From Pedobacter psychroterrae (GTDB taxonomy: Bacteria > Bacteroidota > Bacteroidia > Sphingobacteriales > Sphingobacteriaceae), in the NCBI RefSeq assembly GCF_004331695.1, contig NZ_SJSL01000001.1:806001-870000 (forward strand): DNA of 64,000 nucleotides, written 5' to 3'. How positions within the stretch are numbered: the first letter of the stretch is position 1; every line of letters begins with the position of its first letter. Position numbers and translations under genes: made by a program. Under the pieces are notes generated by a model, which was given only the letters and a program-made list of their open reading frames with translations, had not been told where the DNA came from and searched no databases. Shown in pieces: positions 7,775 to 16,219 of the stretch.

Positions 7775-9562
7775 ATGAAAAGGTTAATATTTACATTGGC
7801 GATGGTTCTTATAGCGGGCCTTAGCTGGGCACAAGTTGCTTCAAATAACCCGAAGCCAGTACAAAAAGGACAACTGCAGATCGCAGCATTCGGAGGATTG
7901 AGCATGCCTCAGGGAAATTACAAAGGCATACCTGGAAGGGCGAAAAATGGCTATGTAGGAGGATTGGCCGTCGACCAGTACTTTAAAGGCAATAAATGGG
8001 GAATTGGAGTAGACGGACGTTTCCTGAACCATGACATCAGAAAGTTTGACAGTGTTTTTTTTGACAACGGTTATATCGCGACCGACTACATCAACCACCC
8101 TTCATTTCAGCACATTGCTGTTAGCATCGGGCCGACTTATAAGTCGGATTTCGGTAAGATCGAGCTGGAAGCATTTCTTCGTGGAGGGGTAATGTTTCAG
8201 GGCTTTCCCCAGTACAAGCAGTCGGTATTTATCAATCAGGCTGTAGGGCCTCCGGTTAGCATGTTTGACAGCTATTATACCAACAATCCTAAGCGGATCA
8301 CTAAAGCCTGGATGGGGCTAGGTGGCCTGAGAATGTCTTATAAAATAAACAGGAACTGGGGCGTATTTGTGCAAGGGGACTATCTGAGGTCCTTTGGTAA
8401 AAGCTTTGGAAGTGATTCAAGTGAATTTCATCTTACCGGGTATAATTTGAAAAAATCACTAACACCAGCCGATGTGTTTACCGTAAAGGGCGACCGTATC
8501 ACCAATCTTAATGATTATTTTGAGGAAAAGCCGGTCGTGCAAAAAACGTATGTACAGGCAGTTAACGTGGCAGTAGGAGTTAAATTTACTTTTGGCAAGT
8601 CTAAAGTGGTGGTAGCTAAACCAAAAGACATCATGTCGCCGGTAGTACAAGCCCAGCCTAAGGACATCCTGGTAGTGGTAAAAGATAAACAAACAGGCCA
8701 GGCATTGAGCGGAGTAACGGTGACCATCAGCAGGAATGGTGGCGACAATGTATCTATCAGCAATTCAAATGGTGAGGCGGAAAGATTGGTTGCGGCAGAG
8801 CGGGGTCAATATCAGGTTACCGCTGTGAAAAATGGGATTGCTGCCGCACCTGTGCTGATCAGTGAAGCAGAGTTTGAGAAATCCGGAAAGGTTATTTATA
8901 AGGAGATCTTTCATGACGACCCAAGGTTTACCCTGATTGGGGAAACGGTAAGTGCATCAGACAATGTAAAATTGCCGGGCATCAGTACTGTATTGACCAA
9001 TACGACCAGCAACAGTAACATGAGCCAGATCTCTGATACTGAAGCCAAATTTGTATACCAGCTCGAGCAGCAGTCGACCTATACCATAGTGGCCAATCAG
9101 GCAGGAAAATTCTCGCAGACAGAGGAAGTGACCACAAAAGGACTTAACAGAAGCAAAACACTATATGTTTCTCTAAAGCTTGGAATCAACAACCTGAATG
9201 CCGGTACAGTGATCGTGCTTAAAAACATCTATTATGACTTTGATAAGTCCAATATCAGATCGGATGCAGCACGCATTCTCGACAATGTGCTCAATGTAAT
9301 GATCCAAAACCCGACCTTAAACATAGAGCTTTCTTCTCATACAGACAGCCGCGGAAAAGATGGGTATAACATGCAATTGTCTCAAAAACGCGCAGAGGCT
9401 GCGGTAAATTACCTTGTTGGCAAAGGAATAGCCCGCACCAGGCTGGAAGCAAAAGGATATGGCGAAACAAAGTTATTGAACAACTGTGAAAATGGGGTGG
9501 CCTGCAGTGAAGAGGCACATCAGGTAAACAGAAGGACAGAAATCAAAGTGTTAAAGTACTGA
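7775..9562 (+). CDS. OmpA-family outer-membrane protein with beta-barrel and carboxypeptidase-like domains
   Basis: The 595-residue product begins with a signal peptide ending LSWAQ. Residues about 30-275 look like an outer-membrane beta-barrel (alternating aromatic/Gly strands, for example GGLAVDQYFKGNKWGIGVDG). Residues about 295-370 resemble a carboxypeptidase regulatory-like Ig domain (VVVKDKQTGQALSGVTVTIS). A second Ig-like region covers about 385-465. The C-terminus (about 485-595) is an OmpA domain that binds peptidoglycan, with YYDFDKSNIR, SSHTDSRG and NRRTEIKV. It probably anchors the outer membrane to the wall. A purine-rich AAAGGAGAA lies just before the ATG, a stronger Shine-Dalgarno than usual here. 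Confidence 0.9.
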   Translation: MKRLIFTLAMVLIAGLSWAQVASNNPKPVQKGQLQIAAFGGLSMPQGNYKGIPGRAKNGYVGGLAVDQYFKGNKWGIGVDGRFLNHDIRKFDSVFFDNGYIATDYINHPSFQHIAVSIGPTYKSDFGKIELEAFLRGGVMFQGFPQYKQSVFINQAVGPPVSMFDSYYTNNPKRITKAWMGLGGLRMSYKINRNWGVFVQGDYLRSFGKSFGSDSSEFHLTGYNLKKSLTPADVFTVKGDRITNLNDYFEEKPVVQKTYVQAVNVAVGVKFTFGKSKVVVAKPKDIMSPVVQAQPKDILVVVKDKQTGQALSGVTVTISRNGGDNVSISNSNGEAERLVAAERGQYQVTAVKNGIAAAPVLISEAEFEKSGKVIYKEIFHDDPRFTLIGETVSASDNVKLPGISTVLTNTTSNSNMSQISDTEAKFVYQLEQQSTYTIVANQAGKFSQTEEVTTKGLNRSKTLYVSLKLGINNLNAGTVIVLKNIYYDFDKSNIRSDAARILDNVLNVMIQNPTLNIELSSHTDSRGKDGYNMQLSQKRAEAAVNYLVGKGIARTRLEAKGYGETKLLNNCENGVACSEEAHQVNRRTEIKVLKY

Positions 9563-9592
9563 AACAAGTTCAGCACAGGCTGTGTAAGAGAT

Positions 9593-9620
9593 GGGTCTTT
9601 TGAATTTATTCGAAAGACCC
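9593..9620. terminator. Hairpin between convergent ompA-like and hutG genes
   Basis: GGGTCTTTTGAA (9593-9604) pairs with TTCGAAAGACCC (9609-9620), 12 bp with one wobble, around TTTA. No T-tract follows on either strand, but the position between two convergent genes suggests a bidirectional terminator. The rest of the 125-bp gap shows nothing recognisable. Confidence 0.5.
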
Positions 9621-9687
9621 TCTTCGCGTTGCTTCCCCCGGGATGATGGGGTGCTTGGCCCGCTCAAAGCGACGGCAAAAAATGTCT

Positions 9688-10680
9688 TTATTGCTGCGAC
9701 TTGATAAAATCACTAATGAGATACGCAATCGTTTTTGCGGTAGTTTGATCTTGTCTGCCATCGCTTAAGTTCACAGCGCCTTCGCAAACATGCAGGTAGG
9801 CGAATTTCTTCTCTGCAGCAAGGATCAGTGTTCTGATTTCATTTAAACTAAAGCCTGAAGGGCCGGAGGCGCTTGACAGTACATTGGCGATGCTATCAAG
9901 ATCAAGCTCCAGGCCAGTTACGCCATCGAACTTTTGCAGCAGGCCCGTCCATGCTGAAAGCACCGGCTGACCGGATTTCAGCAGATCGTCAAAGAACACG
10001 GCGTGTATGTATTCGCTTGAATGAATAGTATGCAGAATTGCTTCGTTGTTATAATTTTGCTGCAGGCCGAAGATACCATAATGATTTAAGAAGCCATCTT
10101 GTATGGCATAGCTAAAGCCATTGCCACTATGCCTACCATTGCTGGGCCGCAGATCAGCATGGGCGTCGATATTAATCACATCAATAGCGGTATTTAACCC
10201 GATTGAACAGCCCTTTATAATTGGATAAGCGTTGTTATGGCCACCGCCTATAAGGATGGGGACCTTGCCGGCCCCGACGATCTTTTGGATAACAGGAAAG
10301 ACCATGTCATCGATTTCAGAAACCTTCTGTTGAAGTTGTACGCTCCCTGTCTCTGCCCTGGGATCATGACAATCAGCCAGATCGGCAAATTCAAAATGCC
10401 CCAGGACAAGCAGTTCTTCGCCGTCTAAAAAAGGAGTGCTTTGAATGTTGAGCAAGGCTTTAAGTGCAGGCTCCCAGGTGGTTGCCGCCCCTCCCATGCC
10501 TTGGTTTGCCCTTACGCCAATATCCTCTGGAATCCCCAGCAGCACAAATTTTGCCGTTGAAGCAAGCAGGTCCTCCAGGCTTTCAACAAACCGCACCTTT
10601 TGCCCGAGTTTAATTTCTCCCTCCCTGACTTTGGTTAAGGCTAAAATACCGGCTTCACTATAAATCTTTAAGCCTTCCAT
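9688..10680 (-). CDS. hutG: Formimidoylglutamase (arginase family)
   Basis: A 330-residue ureohydrolase-fold enzyme. The Mn-binding motifs are visible: GGGHNNAYP, NIDAHADLRP and LELDLDSI (DxDxxD-like). Next to hutI the best reading is HutG, which hydrolyses N-formimidoyl-glutamate to glutamate and formamide at the end of histidine degradation. The ATG at 10680 overlaps the hutI stop as TGATG; a TTG one codon upstream is possible but less likely. It is the last gene of a minus-strand run of four. hutH and hutU are not in the window. Confidence 0.88.
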   Translation of the reverse strand: MEGLKIYSEAGILALTKVREGEIKLGQKVRFVESLEDLLASTAKFVLLGIPEDIGVRANQGMGGAATTWEPALKALLNIQSTPFLDGEELLVLGHFEFADLADCHDPRAETGSVQLQQKVSEIDDMVFPVIQKIVGAGKVPILIGGGHNNAYPIIKGCSIGLNTAIDVINIDAHADLRPSNGRHSGNGFSYAIQDGFLNHYGIFGLQQNYNNEAILHTIHSSEYIHAVFFDDLLKSGQPVLSAWTGLLQKFDGVTGLELDLDSIANVLSSASGPSGFSLNEIRTLILAAEKKFAYLHVCEGAVNLSDGRQDQTTAKTIAYLISDFIKSQQ

Positions 10681-11924
10681 CAAAATACTTTTCCGTTGAT
10701 GATGACTGTGCTGACCTGAGACTGCCCGAAGCTATAAGGTAGATAGGCCAGAGAAGGCATGGGCCTGGTGATCAATAAATTGGCCCGTTTACCGACGCCA
10801 ATGCTGCCCAGTTCCTCACTTAAACCCATCGCGGCGGCACCGTTTAATGTCGCGGCATTGATGGCTTCTTCAGGCAGCATTTTAAGTTTTATACAAGCCA
10901 GTGATACCACCAGGTTCATATTGCCCGACGGTGTGGAGCCAGGATTGTAATCTGTAGCGATCGCCACCGGTACATCAGCCTGCATCAGTCCCCTGGCATT
11001 GGCGTAGGGTATATCCAGGTATAACGAGCAGGAAGGGAGCAATGTGGCAATGGTACTGCTATTGCTTAATGAGTTGATGGCCTCCAGGTCGGTCAGCTCC
11101 AGGTGGTCCACAGATAACGCCTTGTGTTTTACACCTGCCTGAACCCCTCCTGAAATAGAAAGCTGATTGACATGTATTTTTGGCCTTAGCCCATGTTTTG
11201 CTCCAGCCGACAAAATCCTGTCAGTTTCCCCGACAGAAAAGAAGCCCTGTTCACAAAATGCATCTATGTAATCTGCCAGCCCCTCGCCCGCCACCGCAGG
11301 CAGTATTTCATCAATGATCTGCCTGATATAGCCTTCATGGTTATTCCGGAATGCAAGCGGATAAGCATGCGCGGCAAGCAGTGTAGCCTTGACAGGGATG
11401 GGAAATGTTTCTTTAATCCTCCGGATCACCCGCAGCATCTTTAATTCACTGTCAGGGGTCAGACCGTAGCCGCTTTTTATTTCCACAGCCCCTGTTCCCT
11501 GTCTGATCATGTCCTGAAGCCGGGCCGAAGCACTTTCATAAAGCGCTTCTTCTGAAGTATCCTGAAGTTTTGCAGCAGAATTCAGAATACCTCCTCCCGC
11601 TGCGGCAATGTCTTCGTAGCTTTTGCCCTGAATCTTCATCACAAATTCCTCTTCCCTTGAGGCCGCAAAAACAAGGTGCGTGTGAGAATCACACCAGCAA
11701 GGGAAAACAAAGCCCCCTTTGGCAGATAAAACCGGGAAAGCAGCATGGCCCCCGGGCAAATCCTCCATGCTACCATACGCTGAAATCACTCCATCCCTGC
11801 ATAGCAACCAGGCATTTTCCATCTGTGGTAAACTGGCCATCGACAAGCCCCTGAGCACAGTAGTGCCTGTAGGATGCAGGCCAGTTAAAGTGCCTATGTG
11901 AGTGATCAGCAGTTCAGACATCAT
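10680..11924 (-). CDS. hutI: Imidazolonepropionase
   Basis: HutI hydrolyses 4-imidazolone-5-propionate to formimino-glutamate, the third step of histidine degradation. The 414-residue amidohydrolase has the metal motif CDSHTHLVFAASREEEF, the downstream EIKSGYGL substrate region, HAYPLAFRNNH, HVNQLSISGG and ATDYNPGSTPS. The open frame extends 53 codons further upstream, but that part lies inside the xth coding region. ATG 11924 gives a TAATG overlap with the xth stop and a normal family length, so it is chosen. It is coupled by 1-nt overlaps on both sides. Confidence 0.95.
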   Translation of the reverse strand: MMSELLITHIGTLTGLHPTGTTVLRGLSMASLPQMENAWLLCRDGVISAYGSMEDLPGGHAAFPVLSAKGGFVFPCWCDSHTHLVFAASREEEFVMKIQGKSYEDIAAAGGGILNSAAKLQDTSEEALYESASARLQDMIRQGTGAVEIKSGYGLTPDSELKMLRVIRRIKETFPIPVKATLLAAHAYPLAFRNNHEGYIRQIIDEILPAVAGEGLADYIDAFCEQGFFSVGETDRILSAGAKHGLRPKIHVNQLSISGGVQAGVKHKALSVDHLELTDLEAINSLSNSSTIATLLPSCSLYLDIPYANARGLMQADVPVAIATDYNPGSTPSGNMNLVVSLACIKLKMLPEEAINAATLNGAAAMGLSEELGSIGVGKRANLLITRPMPSLAYLPYSFGQSQVSTVIINGKVF

Positions 11925-12694
11925 TACACGTTTAATTCTAACAGCACCGGGCAATGATCTGAATGGATCGCATCCGGCAAGATCGTCACTTTTTTCAGCC
12001 TGTCCAGCATAGGCGCTGTAGCCAGGTGGTAGTCGATGCGCCAGCCCAGGTTCTTGGCCCTCGAATTGGCCCTGAAGCTCCACCAGGTATAATGGTGCGG
12101 ATCTTTATTGAAATGTCTGAAGGTATCAATAAAACCATTGCTTAAAAACAATTCCATCCATTCCCTTTCTTCCGGCAGAAAGCCTGATGAATTGGCATTG
12201 GACTTAGGATTGTGTATGTCTATGGCCGTATGGCAGATGTTGTAATCGCCTGAAATGATCAGGTTGGGGATTTCCTTGCGAAGGCCGCCAATATAGCCGT
12301 CAAAGAAACGCATGAATTCATACTTTTTAACCTGTCTTTCATCGCCGCTTGATCCGGAAGGCATATACAGGCTCATCAAAGAAAAGGTGTCAAAGTCTGC
12401 CCTCAGAATCCTTCCTTCTTGATCTATCCATTCTTCCCCGCATCCATATTCCACATGGTTTGGCTTTACCCTGGTCAGGATAGCCACTCCGCTATACCCT
12501 TTTTTTTCAGCAGGAAACCAATAATGGTGATACCCGAGCTGTTCAATTAAAGCAATGATCTCCGGAATCTGTGAGGGCAATGCTTTTACCTCCTGCAGGC
12601 ATACCATATCTGCATCTGTAGCCTGCAGCCAGCCAAAAAAGTTCTTTGTAGACGCAGAGCGGATACCGTTTACATTGTATGAGATGATTTTCAT
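11924..12694 (-). CDS. xth: Exodeoxyribonuclease III family AP endonuclease
   Basis: The 256-residue product is an exonuclease-endonuclease-phosphatase fold enzyme of the ExoIII type that cleaves abasic sites and trims 3' ends during base-excision repair. Visible motifs are SYNVNGIRSA (N-terminal Asn), CLQEVKA (metal-binding Glu), SLYMPSGS (catalytic Tyr region), SGDYNICH (Asp/Asn pair), and SDHCPVLLEL at the C-terminus (catalytic Asp-His). It lies between a secreted prolyl isomerase and hutI, with 4 nt to the upstream gene. The link to histidine degradation appears positional only. Confidence 0.95.
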   Translation of the reverse strand: MKIISYNVNGIRSASTKNFFGWLQATDADMVCLQEVKALPSQIPEIIALIEQLGYHHYWFPAEKKGYSGVAILTRVKPNHVEYGCGEEWIDQEGRILRADFDTFSLMSLYMPSGSSGDERQVKKYEFMRFFDGYIGGLRKEIPNLIISGDYNICHTAIDIHNPKSNANSSGFLPEEREWMELFLSNGFIDTFRHFNKDPHHYTWWSFRANSRAKNLGWRIDYHLATAPMLDRLKKVTILPDAIHSDHCPVLLELNV

Positions 12695-12698
12695 CGGG

Positions 12699-13406
12699 TT
12701 ATAATTTTGTGATTAAGCTTAATTTTTTCAGTTCTTTTTCCAGTCGCCTTGCTTCCCTCCGTTTCAATACGGTAACGGTCATTTTTATATCCGTAACAGG
12801 CCGGTCATTTGCGCCAATAGGTGTGACGGCTATGCTGTCTACCATCTCCAGGCCCTTTACCACTTCTCCATATACGGTATAAGTTCTGTCCAGGTGTGGC
12901 GTTCCGCCGATGGACTTATAGATCGCTCGTTGCCAGTCAGGGATCTTAGCTTTCAGGCGGTTGGTCTCAACCGAGTTTAGCTGCTCGTCGGTAAACTTTT
13001 TACCCTGTACCAGGTAAAACTGGCTTGCGCTGGATGCTTTTTCAGGATTGTCGTCGCGGGCCGCAGCCAGCACACCTTTTTTATGAAACAGGCTGTCCCT
13101 GAACTCGGCGGGTACCGTATATCCCAGGTCCCCTTCGCCAAGCATTGCGCCCGGCATGGCATTTTTAGAATCAGGATCTCCTCCCTGGATCATAAAATTG
13201 CTGATTACCCGGTGAAACAACGTGCCATCAAAGACATGTTTTTTCACAAGCTTGATGAAGTTGTCCCTGTGCAGCGGGGTTTCATTATACAGTTTGATGA
13301 TGCAGGTACCCATGCCTGTCTCCAGCTTTACATATTGATGCCTAGGTTTGGCTGCAGTCGCAGTGAAAGCCCACAGACAAAGTATAAAGGCAAGTATTTT
13401 CTTCAT
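12699..13406 (-). CDS. Secreted cyclophilin-type peptidyl-prolyl isomerase
   Basis: The 235-residue protein starts with a signal peptide (MKKILAFILCLWAFTATAA) and continues with a cyclophilin domain (about 25-212): GTCIIKLYNETPLHRDNF, LFHRVISNFMIQGGD, ASSASQFYLVQG and VYGEVVKGLEMVDSI. The catalytic Arg in FHRV and the Gln of FMIQGGD are present. It would fold proline-containing proteins in the periplasm. A basic C-terminal extension (about 213-235) is rich in Lys/Arg. It is the first gene of the minus-strand run leading to xth, hutI and hutG. Confidence 0.92.
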   Translation of the reverse strand: MKKILAFILCLWAFTATAAKPRHQYVKLETGMGTCIIKLYNETPLHRDNFIKLVKKHVFDGTLFHRVISNFMIQGGDPDSKNAMPGAMLGEGDLGYTVPAEFRDSLFHKKGVLAAARDDNPEKASSASQFYLVQGKKFTDEQLNSVETNRLKAKIPDWQRAIYKSIGGTPHLDRTYTVYGEVVKGLEMVDSIAVTPIGANDRPVTDIKMTVTVLKRREARRLEKELKKLSLITKL

Positions 13407-13490
13407 TTCAAATAAATCTTGTGCTAAGTTAATGCAATCCGGATTATAAGAATGAAGCCCGGAGCAATTTTTTTACTTTACCCATACAGG

Positions 13491-13564
13491 CGGAAGCTGC
13501 ATTGCGGCTTTTATTTTATACTTTTGTATAATTAATTGGGAGGCACCCTATAATGGAGCTTCCG
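13491..13564 (+). promoter_or_regulatory. Promoter region with flanking 8-bp inverted repeat
   Basis: TACTTTTG (13519-13526) fits the -7 consensus. It lies between CGGAAGCT (13491-13498) and AGCTTCCG (13557-13564), a perfect 8-bp inverted repeat. No well-spaced -33 element is seen. The downstream gene begins at 13583, so the leader is about 50 nt. The repeat may be an operator for the metal-related genes or may be chance. Confidence 0.4.
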
Positions 13565-13582
13565 GCGTTAAGGTAATATAAA

Positions 13583-13981
13583 ATGAAACTGCAGCAGAAA
13601 ATAGCAATGGCCCTATGTGCCTTTTACCTGATCAGCGTGATCGGGGTGGCTATGAACATGCATTTTTGCAGCGGCAAACTTGCCGAAGTAAGTTTCAAAA
13701 AAACCGCGGGCTGCGGTGCGTGCAACAGCGAAAGCAAATATGCTAAAAGCAAAAAATGCTGCCAGGACACCGCTGTAAAAGCCAAAATTAAGGACAACCA
13801 TAAAGGCGAAACCAAAGTTAGCCTGCCCCAGGATTTTAGCATTGAGCTGTTTTTCGGCCCTGTGGTTTCTGAACTTTTCAAGGTCATTTTACCAAATACC
13901 ACTGGAGGTAATGTCAACAAGGCACCACCGCTATCATCCATTATCTCCCTTCATATTCTCCACTGCGTTTTCAGGAATTAG
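13583..13981 (+). CDS. Small cysteine-rich exported protein resembling the HYC_CC_PP family
   Basis: The 132-residue protein has an N-terminal hydrophobic segment (about 7-26) followed by MHFCSGKL (His27-Phe-Cys29), paired cysteines C44 and C47 (CGAC), a CC pair at 59-60 (KKCCQD), and PP at 115-116 (KAPPL). The order H-x-C, CC, PP resembles the Bacteroidota family named HYC_CC_PP, here with Phe instead of Tyr; the assignment is from memory of that pattern. Family function is unknown. The cysteines and the following HMA-domain gene suggest binding of a thiophilic metal such as copper. It probably opens the transcript through 15406. Confidence 0.65.
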   Translation: MKLQQKIAMALCAFYLISVIGVAMNMHFCSGKLAEVSFKKTAGCGACNSESKYAKSKKCCQDTAVKAKIKDNHKGETKVSLPQDFSIELFFGPVVSELFKVILPNTTGGNVNKAPPLSSIISLHILHCVFRN

Positions 13982-14062
13982 ACCGTTAATAGATTAATTA
14001 GCACTCAACAGGCCATTTTGATGGACTGTATTGGTTTAAAATTTATTAGTAAAAAAATTCAC

Positions 14063-14599
14063 ATGAAAACGATTAAAATCTTTAGTATAGCCACCCTTCT
14101 TTTTATTGCCGGCACTGTTTCGGCGCAGCAAATTTCATCCGCAGAACTACAGGTGACAGGCCTGACCTGCTCTATGTGTTCTCAGGCTACCGAGAAATCC
14201 CTCAAAACACTCGACTTTATTGAGTCCATTAAACCTGATCTCAATAAGAATACTTTTATGATCGAATTTAAAGACCAAAAGCCGGTCAATATGGACCTGA
14301 TCAAAAAGAAAGTTCAGGACGCAGGTTTTTCAATTGGCAACTTAGTAGCCGTGATTAACTTTAATAACACCAACGTAAATGAAGATGGCCTTGCTGTAGC
14401 CGGCCCGAATGCTTATAAGTTCCTCAACGCAAAAAGCAAGGTGCTGAATGGCAATGTTAAGGTAAGTGTGGTAGACAAGAACTTTATTTCCGGCCCGGCA
14501 TTTAAGAAAAAAGCTGCTCAGGTAGCTGCAGACAGCTATACCTCCGGCTATGAGCTTATCAATGGCAAAAGGACCAGGGTATATCACGTGTCTATCTAG
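14063..14599 (+). CDS. Secreted heavy-metal-associated (HMA) domain protein
   Basis: From ATG 14063 the 178-residue product has a signal peptide (MKTIKIFSIATLLFIAGTVSAQ) and an HMA ferredoxin-like domain (about 28-95) with the metal motif TCSMC (C36, C39). The rest (about 96-178) has no motif I recognise and is rich in Lys and Asn. HMA domains with CxxC normally carry Cu(I) or Zn(II); a signal peptide places this one in the periplasm. An upstream in-frame ATG at 14018 would put 15 residues before the signal peptide and is rejected. It is 6 nt from the next gene. Confidence 0.85.
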   Translation: MKTIKIFSIATLLFIAGTVSAQQISSAELQVTGLTCSMCSQATEKSLKTLDFIESIKPDLNKNTFMIEFKDQKPVNMDLIKKKVQDAGFSIGNLVAVINFNNTNVNEDGLAVAGPNAYKFLNAKSKVLNGNVKVSVVDKNFISGPAFKKKAAQVAADSYTSGYELINGKRTRVYHVSI

Positions 14600-14605
14600 C
14601 CCAGA

Positions 14606-15406
14606 ATGAACTTCTTTAACATATTGACTGTACTGGTATTGTTTGCTGGTACGGTCAACTCCCAGGAGCTTTACGTCTTTACAGAACCGGCCAGTAATAT
14701 GCCGGCCAAGTCTATCGGCCTGAGGTTGACCAACGAAGGACAGTTTAGCCCTGATTTTAACAGCAGGACAATGCCTGAAGTCATGTTTGGCATCAATAAA
14801 AACCTGATGGCACATGTGCAGGGCTTCTTCTCAGATATGGACGGGCGGTACCAGTTTGAGGGGGGCAGTGTCTATGCCAAATACCGGTTTTTATCGATAG
14901 ATGATGTCAAAAGCCATTTCCGTGCTGCGGCTTTTGCCAGGTATAGCAAGAGCAACAGGGCGGCACATACTGAAGATGTAAACCTGGAGGGCGACAATAG
15001 CGGCCTACAGGGCGGATTGATCTTCACGCAACTGATTCATAAACTGGCGCTTTCCGCCACATTTAGCTATGCTAAAGTGCTGCCTGAAAGAGATGGAAAT
15101 CATGGGTTTCAGTCAGACCAGATGCTGGGCTATAGCCTTTCTTCAGGCTACCTGCTGCTGCCATTTAAGTACAAAGACTATAACCAGCCCAACCTTAATT
15201 TCTATGTAGAGGTGCTGGGCAAAACAAATCCTGCCAGCGGACACAATTACATAGACCTTGCCCCTGCCGTACAGGTAGTGCTGAACAGCAGAACAAGGCT
15301 TGATCTGGGCTACAGGTTTGAACTAAGCGGCAACATGGAAAACAGATACTTTAAAAACATGTACCTGGCCAGGGTAGAGTTTAATTTTTTTAATGTATTG
15401 AAATAG
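14606..15406 (+). CDS. Predicted outer-membrane beta-barrel protein, function unknown
   Basis: A 266-residue protein with a signal peptide ending NSQ and a run of amphipathic beta-strands with aromatic girdles to a C-terminal strand YLARVEFNFFNVLK. I do not recognise a named family. Segments such as SVYAKYRFL, HFRAAAFARYS and LDLGYRFELS look like barrel strands with short turns. It starts 6 nt after the HMA gene, so the two are almost certainly co-transcribed. Context suggests a role in passage or sensing of metal ions at the outer membrane, which is inference. Confidence 0.75.
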   Translation: MNFFNILTVLVLFAGTVNSQELYVFTEPASNMPAKSIGLRLTNEGQFSPDFNSRTMPEVMFGINKNLMAHVQGFFSDMDGRYQFEGGSVYAKYRFLSIDDVKSHFRAAAFARYSKSNRAAHTEDVNLEGDNSGLQGGLIFTQLIHKLALSATFSYAKVLPERDGNHGFQSDQMLGYSLSSGYLLLPFKYKDYNQPNLNFYVEVLGKTNPASGHNYIDLAPAVQVVLNSRTRLDLGYRFELSGNMENRYFKNMYLARVEFNFFNVLK

Positions 15407-15452
15407 CGTACCTTTCTTATCATACATCAATGTACATCTGCGGATGTCACTG

Positions 15453-15460
15453 TAACTTTG
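15453..15460 (+). promoter_or_regulatory. -7 element of the yceI gene
   Basis: TAACTTTG matches the -7 consensus, 40 nt before the yceI ATG. No TTG is found at the -33 position. A small palindrome, ACATC-TGCG-GATGT (15434-15447), sits where a regulator could compete with RNA polymerase. Confidence 0.5.
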
Positions 15461-15500
15461 TATTTTAATAAATATGCACTTACACTAAAAATTAATAATT

Positions 15501-16070
15501 ATGAAAAGAGTATTCTTATTTCTGGTAGCTGTTTCCATCAGCGCTGCATCATTTGCACAAACAAAGTGGACGGTAGATCCGGCACATTCATTCGTAAACT
15601 TCTCTGTCAGACACATGGGGATTTCCTTTGTAGACGGGATCTTCCAGAAGTTTGACGGTACAGTTACCGCAGCCAAAGCTGACCTGACAGATGCAAAAAT
15701 CAACTTTACAGTAGATGTAAACAGCATCAGCACTACTGTAGCGCAAAGAGACAAGCACCTTAAATCGGACGACTTTTTCAATGCTGAAACTTATCCGGCA
15801 ATGACTTTTGCGAGTACAGGCTTCAAAAAACTGGATCAGAACAATTATGAGCTTAGCGGAAAACTGACCATCCGTGATGTCACAAAAGATGTAAAATTTA
15901 ATGTAGTATATGGAGGAACTGCAACTGCACAAGGAGCTACCAAGGCTGGATTTTCTGCTACAACAACCATCAACAGGTTAGATTACAACATCAAGTATGA
16001 TCCAACCGGTGCCGGTATTGGTAAAGATGTGAAAATCACACTAAACCTGGAGTTTACTCAAGCTAAATAA
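15501..16070 (+). CDS. YceI-family secreted lipid-binding protein
   Basis: The 189-residue product has a signal peptide (ending SAASFAQ) and a complete YceI lipocalin-like beta-barrel (about 22-189): WTVDPAHSFVNFSVRHMG, RDKHLKSDDFFNAETYPAMTF, LTIRDVTKDV and a C-terminal strand KITLNLEF. Family members bind isoprenoid chains in the periplasm and are often induced by stress; the physiological role is not settled. The His of HSFVNF and of RDKHL are conserved positions. It has its own promoter element and follows the possible metal-related operon by 94 bp. The phased hairpin repeat begins 30 bp after its stop. Confidence 0.92.
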   Translation: MKRVFLFLVAVSISAASFAQTKWTVDPAHSFVNFSVRHMGISFVDGIFQKFDGTVTAAKADLTDAKINFTVDVNSISTTVAQRDKHLKSDDFFNAETYPAMTFASTGFKKLDQNNYELSGKLTIRDVTKDVKFNVVYGGTATAQGATKAGFSATTTINRLDYNIKYDPTGAGIGKDVKITLNLEFTQAK

Positions 16071-16100
16071 GTAAGGTAAAAGTGCAATTGCCCTTAATGC

Positions 16101-16193
16101 TGAATCACACCTAGTTCACACCTTGTTCACACCAAACCCACATTTGGGTACCTTTTTGTGAATAAAGTGTGAATCAGGTGTGTGTCGTGTGAG
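16101..16193. repeat. Long inverted repeat built from 11-nt-phased motifs (element 1)
   Basis: In the left arm TCACAC begins at 16105, 16116 and 16127, exactly 11 nt apart, with a degenerate CCCACA at 16138. In the right arm the complementary TGTGAA begins at 16157 and 16168 and TGTGTG at 16179, again 11 nt apart, then TGTGAG at 16188. A central stem pairs ACCCA (16136-16140) with TGGGT (16145-16149). The whole forms an imperfect hairpin of about 90 nt between yceI and ygiD. The same architecture, with a different motif, occurs at 27940-28034. Confidence 0.75.
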
Positions 16194-16219
16194 GAAAACC
16201 CCTATTCAATCCTATTCTC

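Noticed and set aside
9688..11924. Complete histidine-utilisation operon
   Set aside because: Only hutI and hutG are present; hutH and hutU are not found in the window.
11925..12083. N-terminal extension of imidazolonepropionase
   Set aside because: The extension lies inside xth in another frame, and the TAATG overlap at 11924 gives the normal length.
16101..16193. CRISPR array
   Set aside because: The repeat units are only 6-8 nt with 11-nt period and are inverted in the second half, with no spacers and no cas genes.
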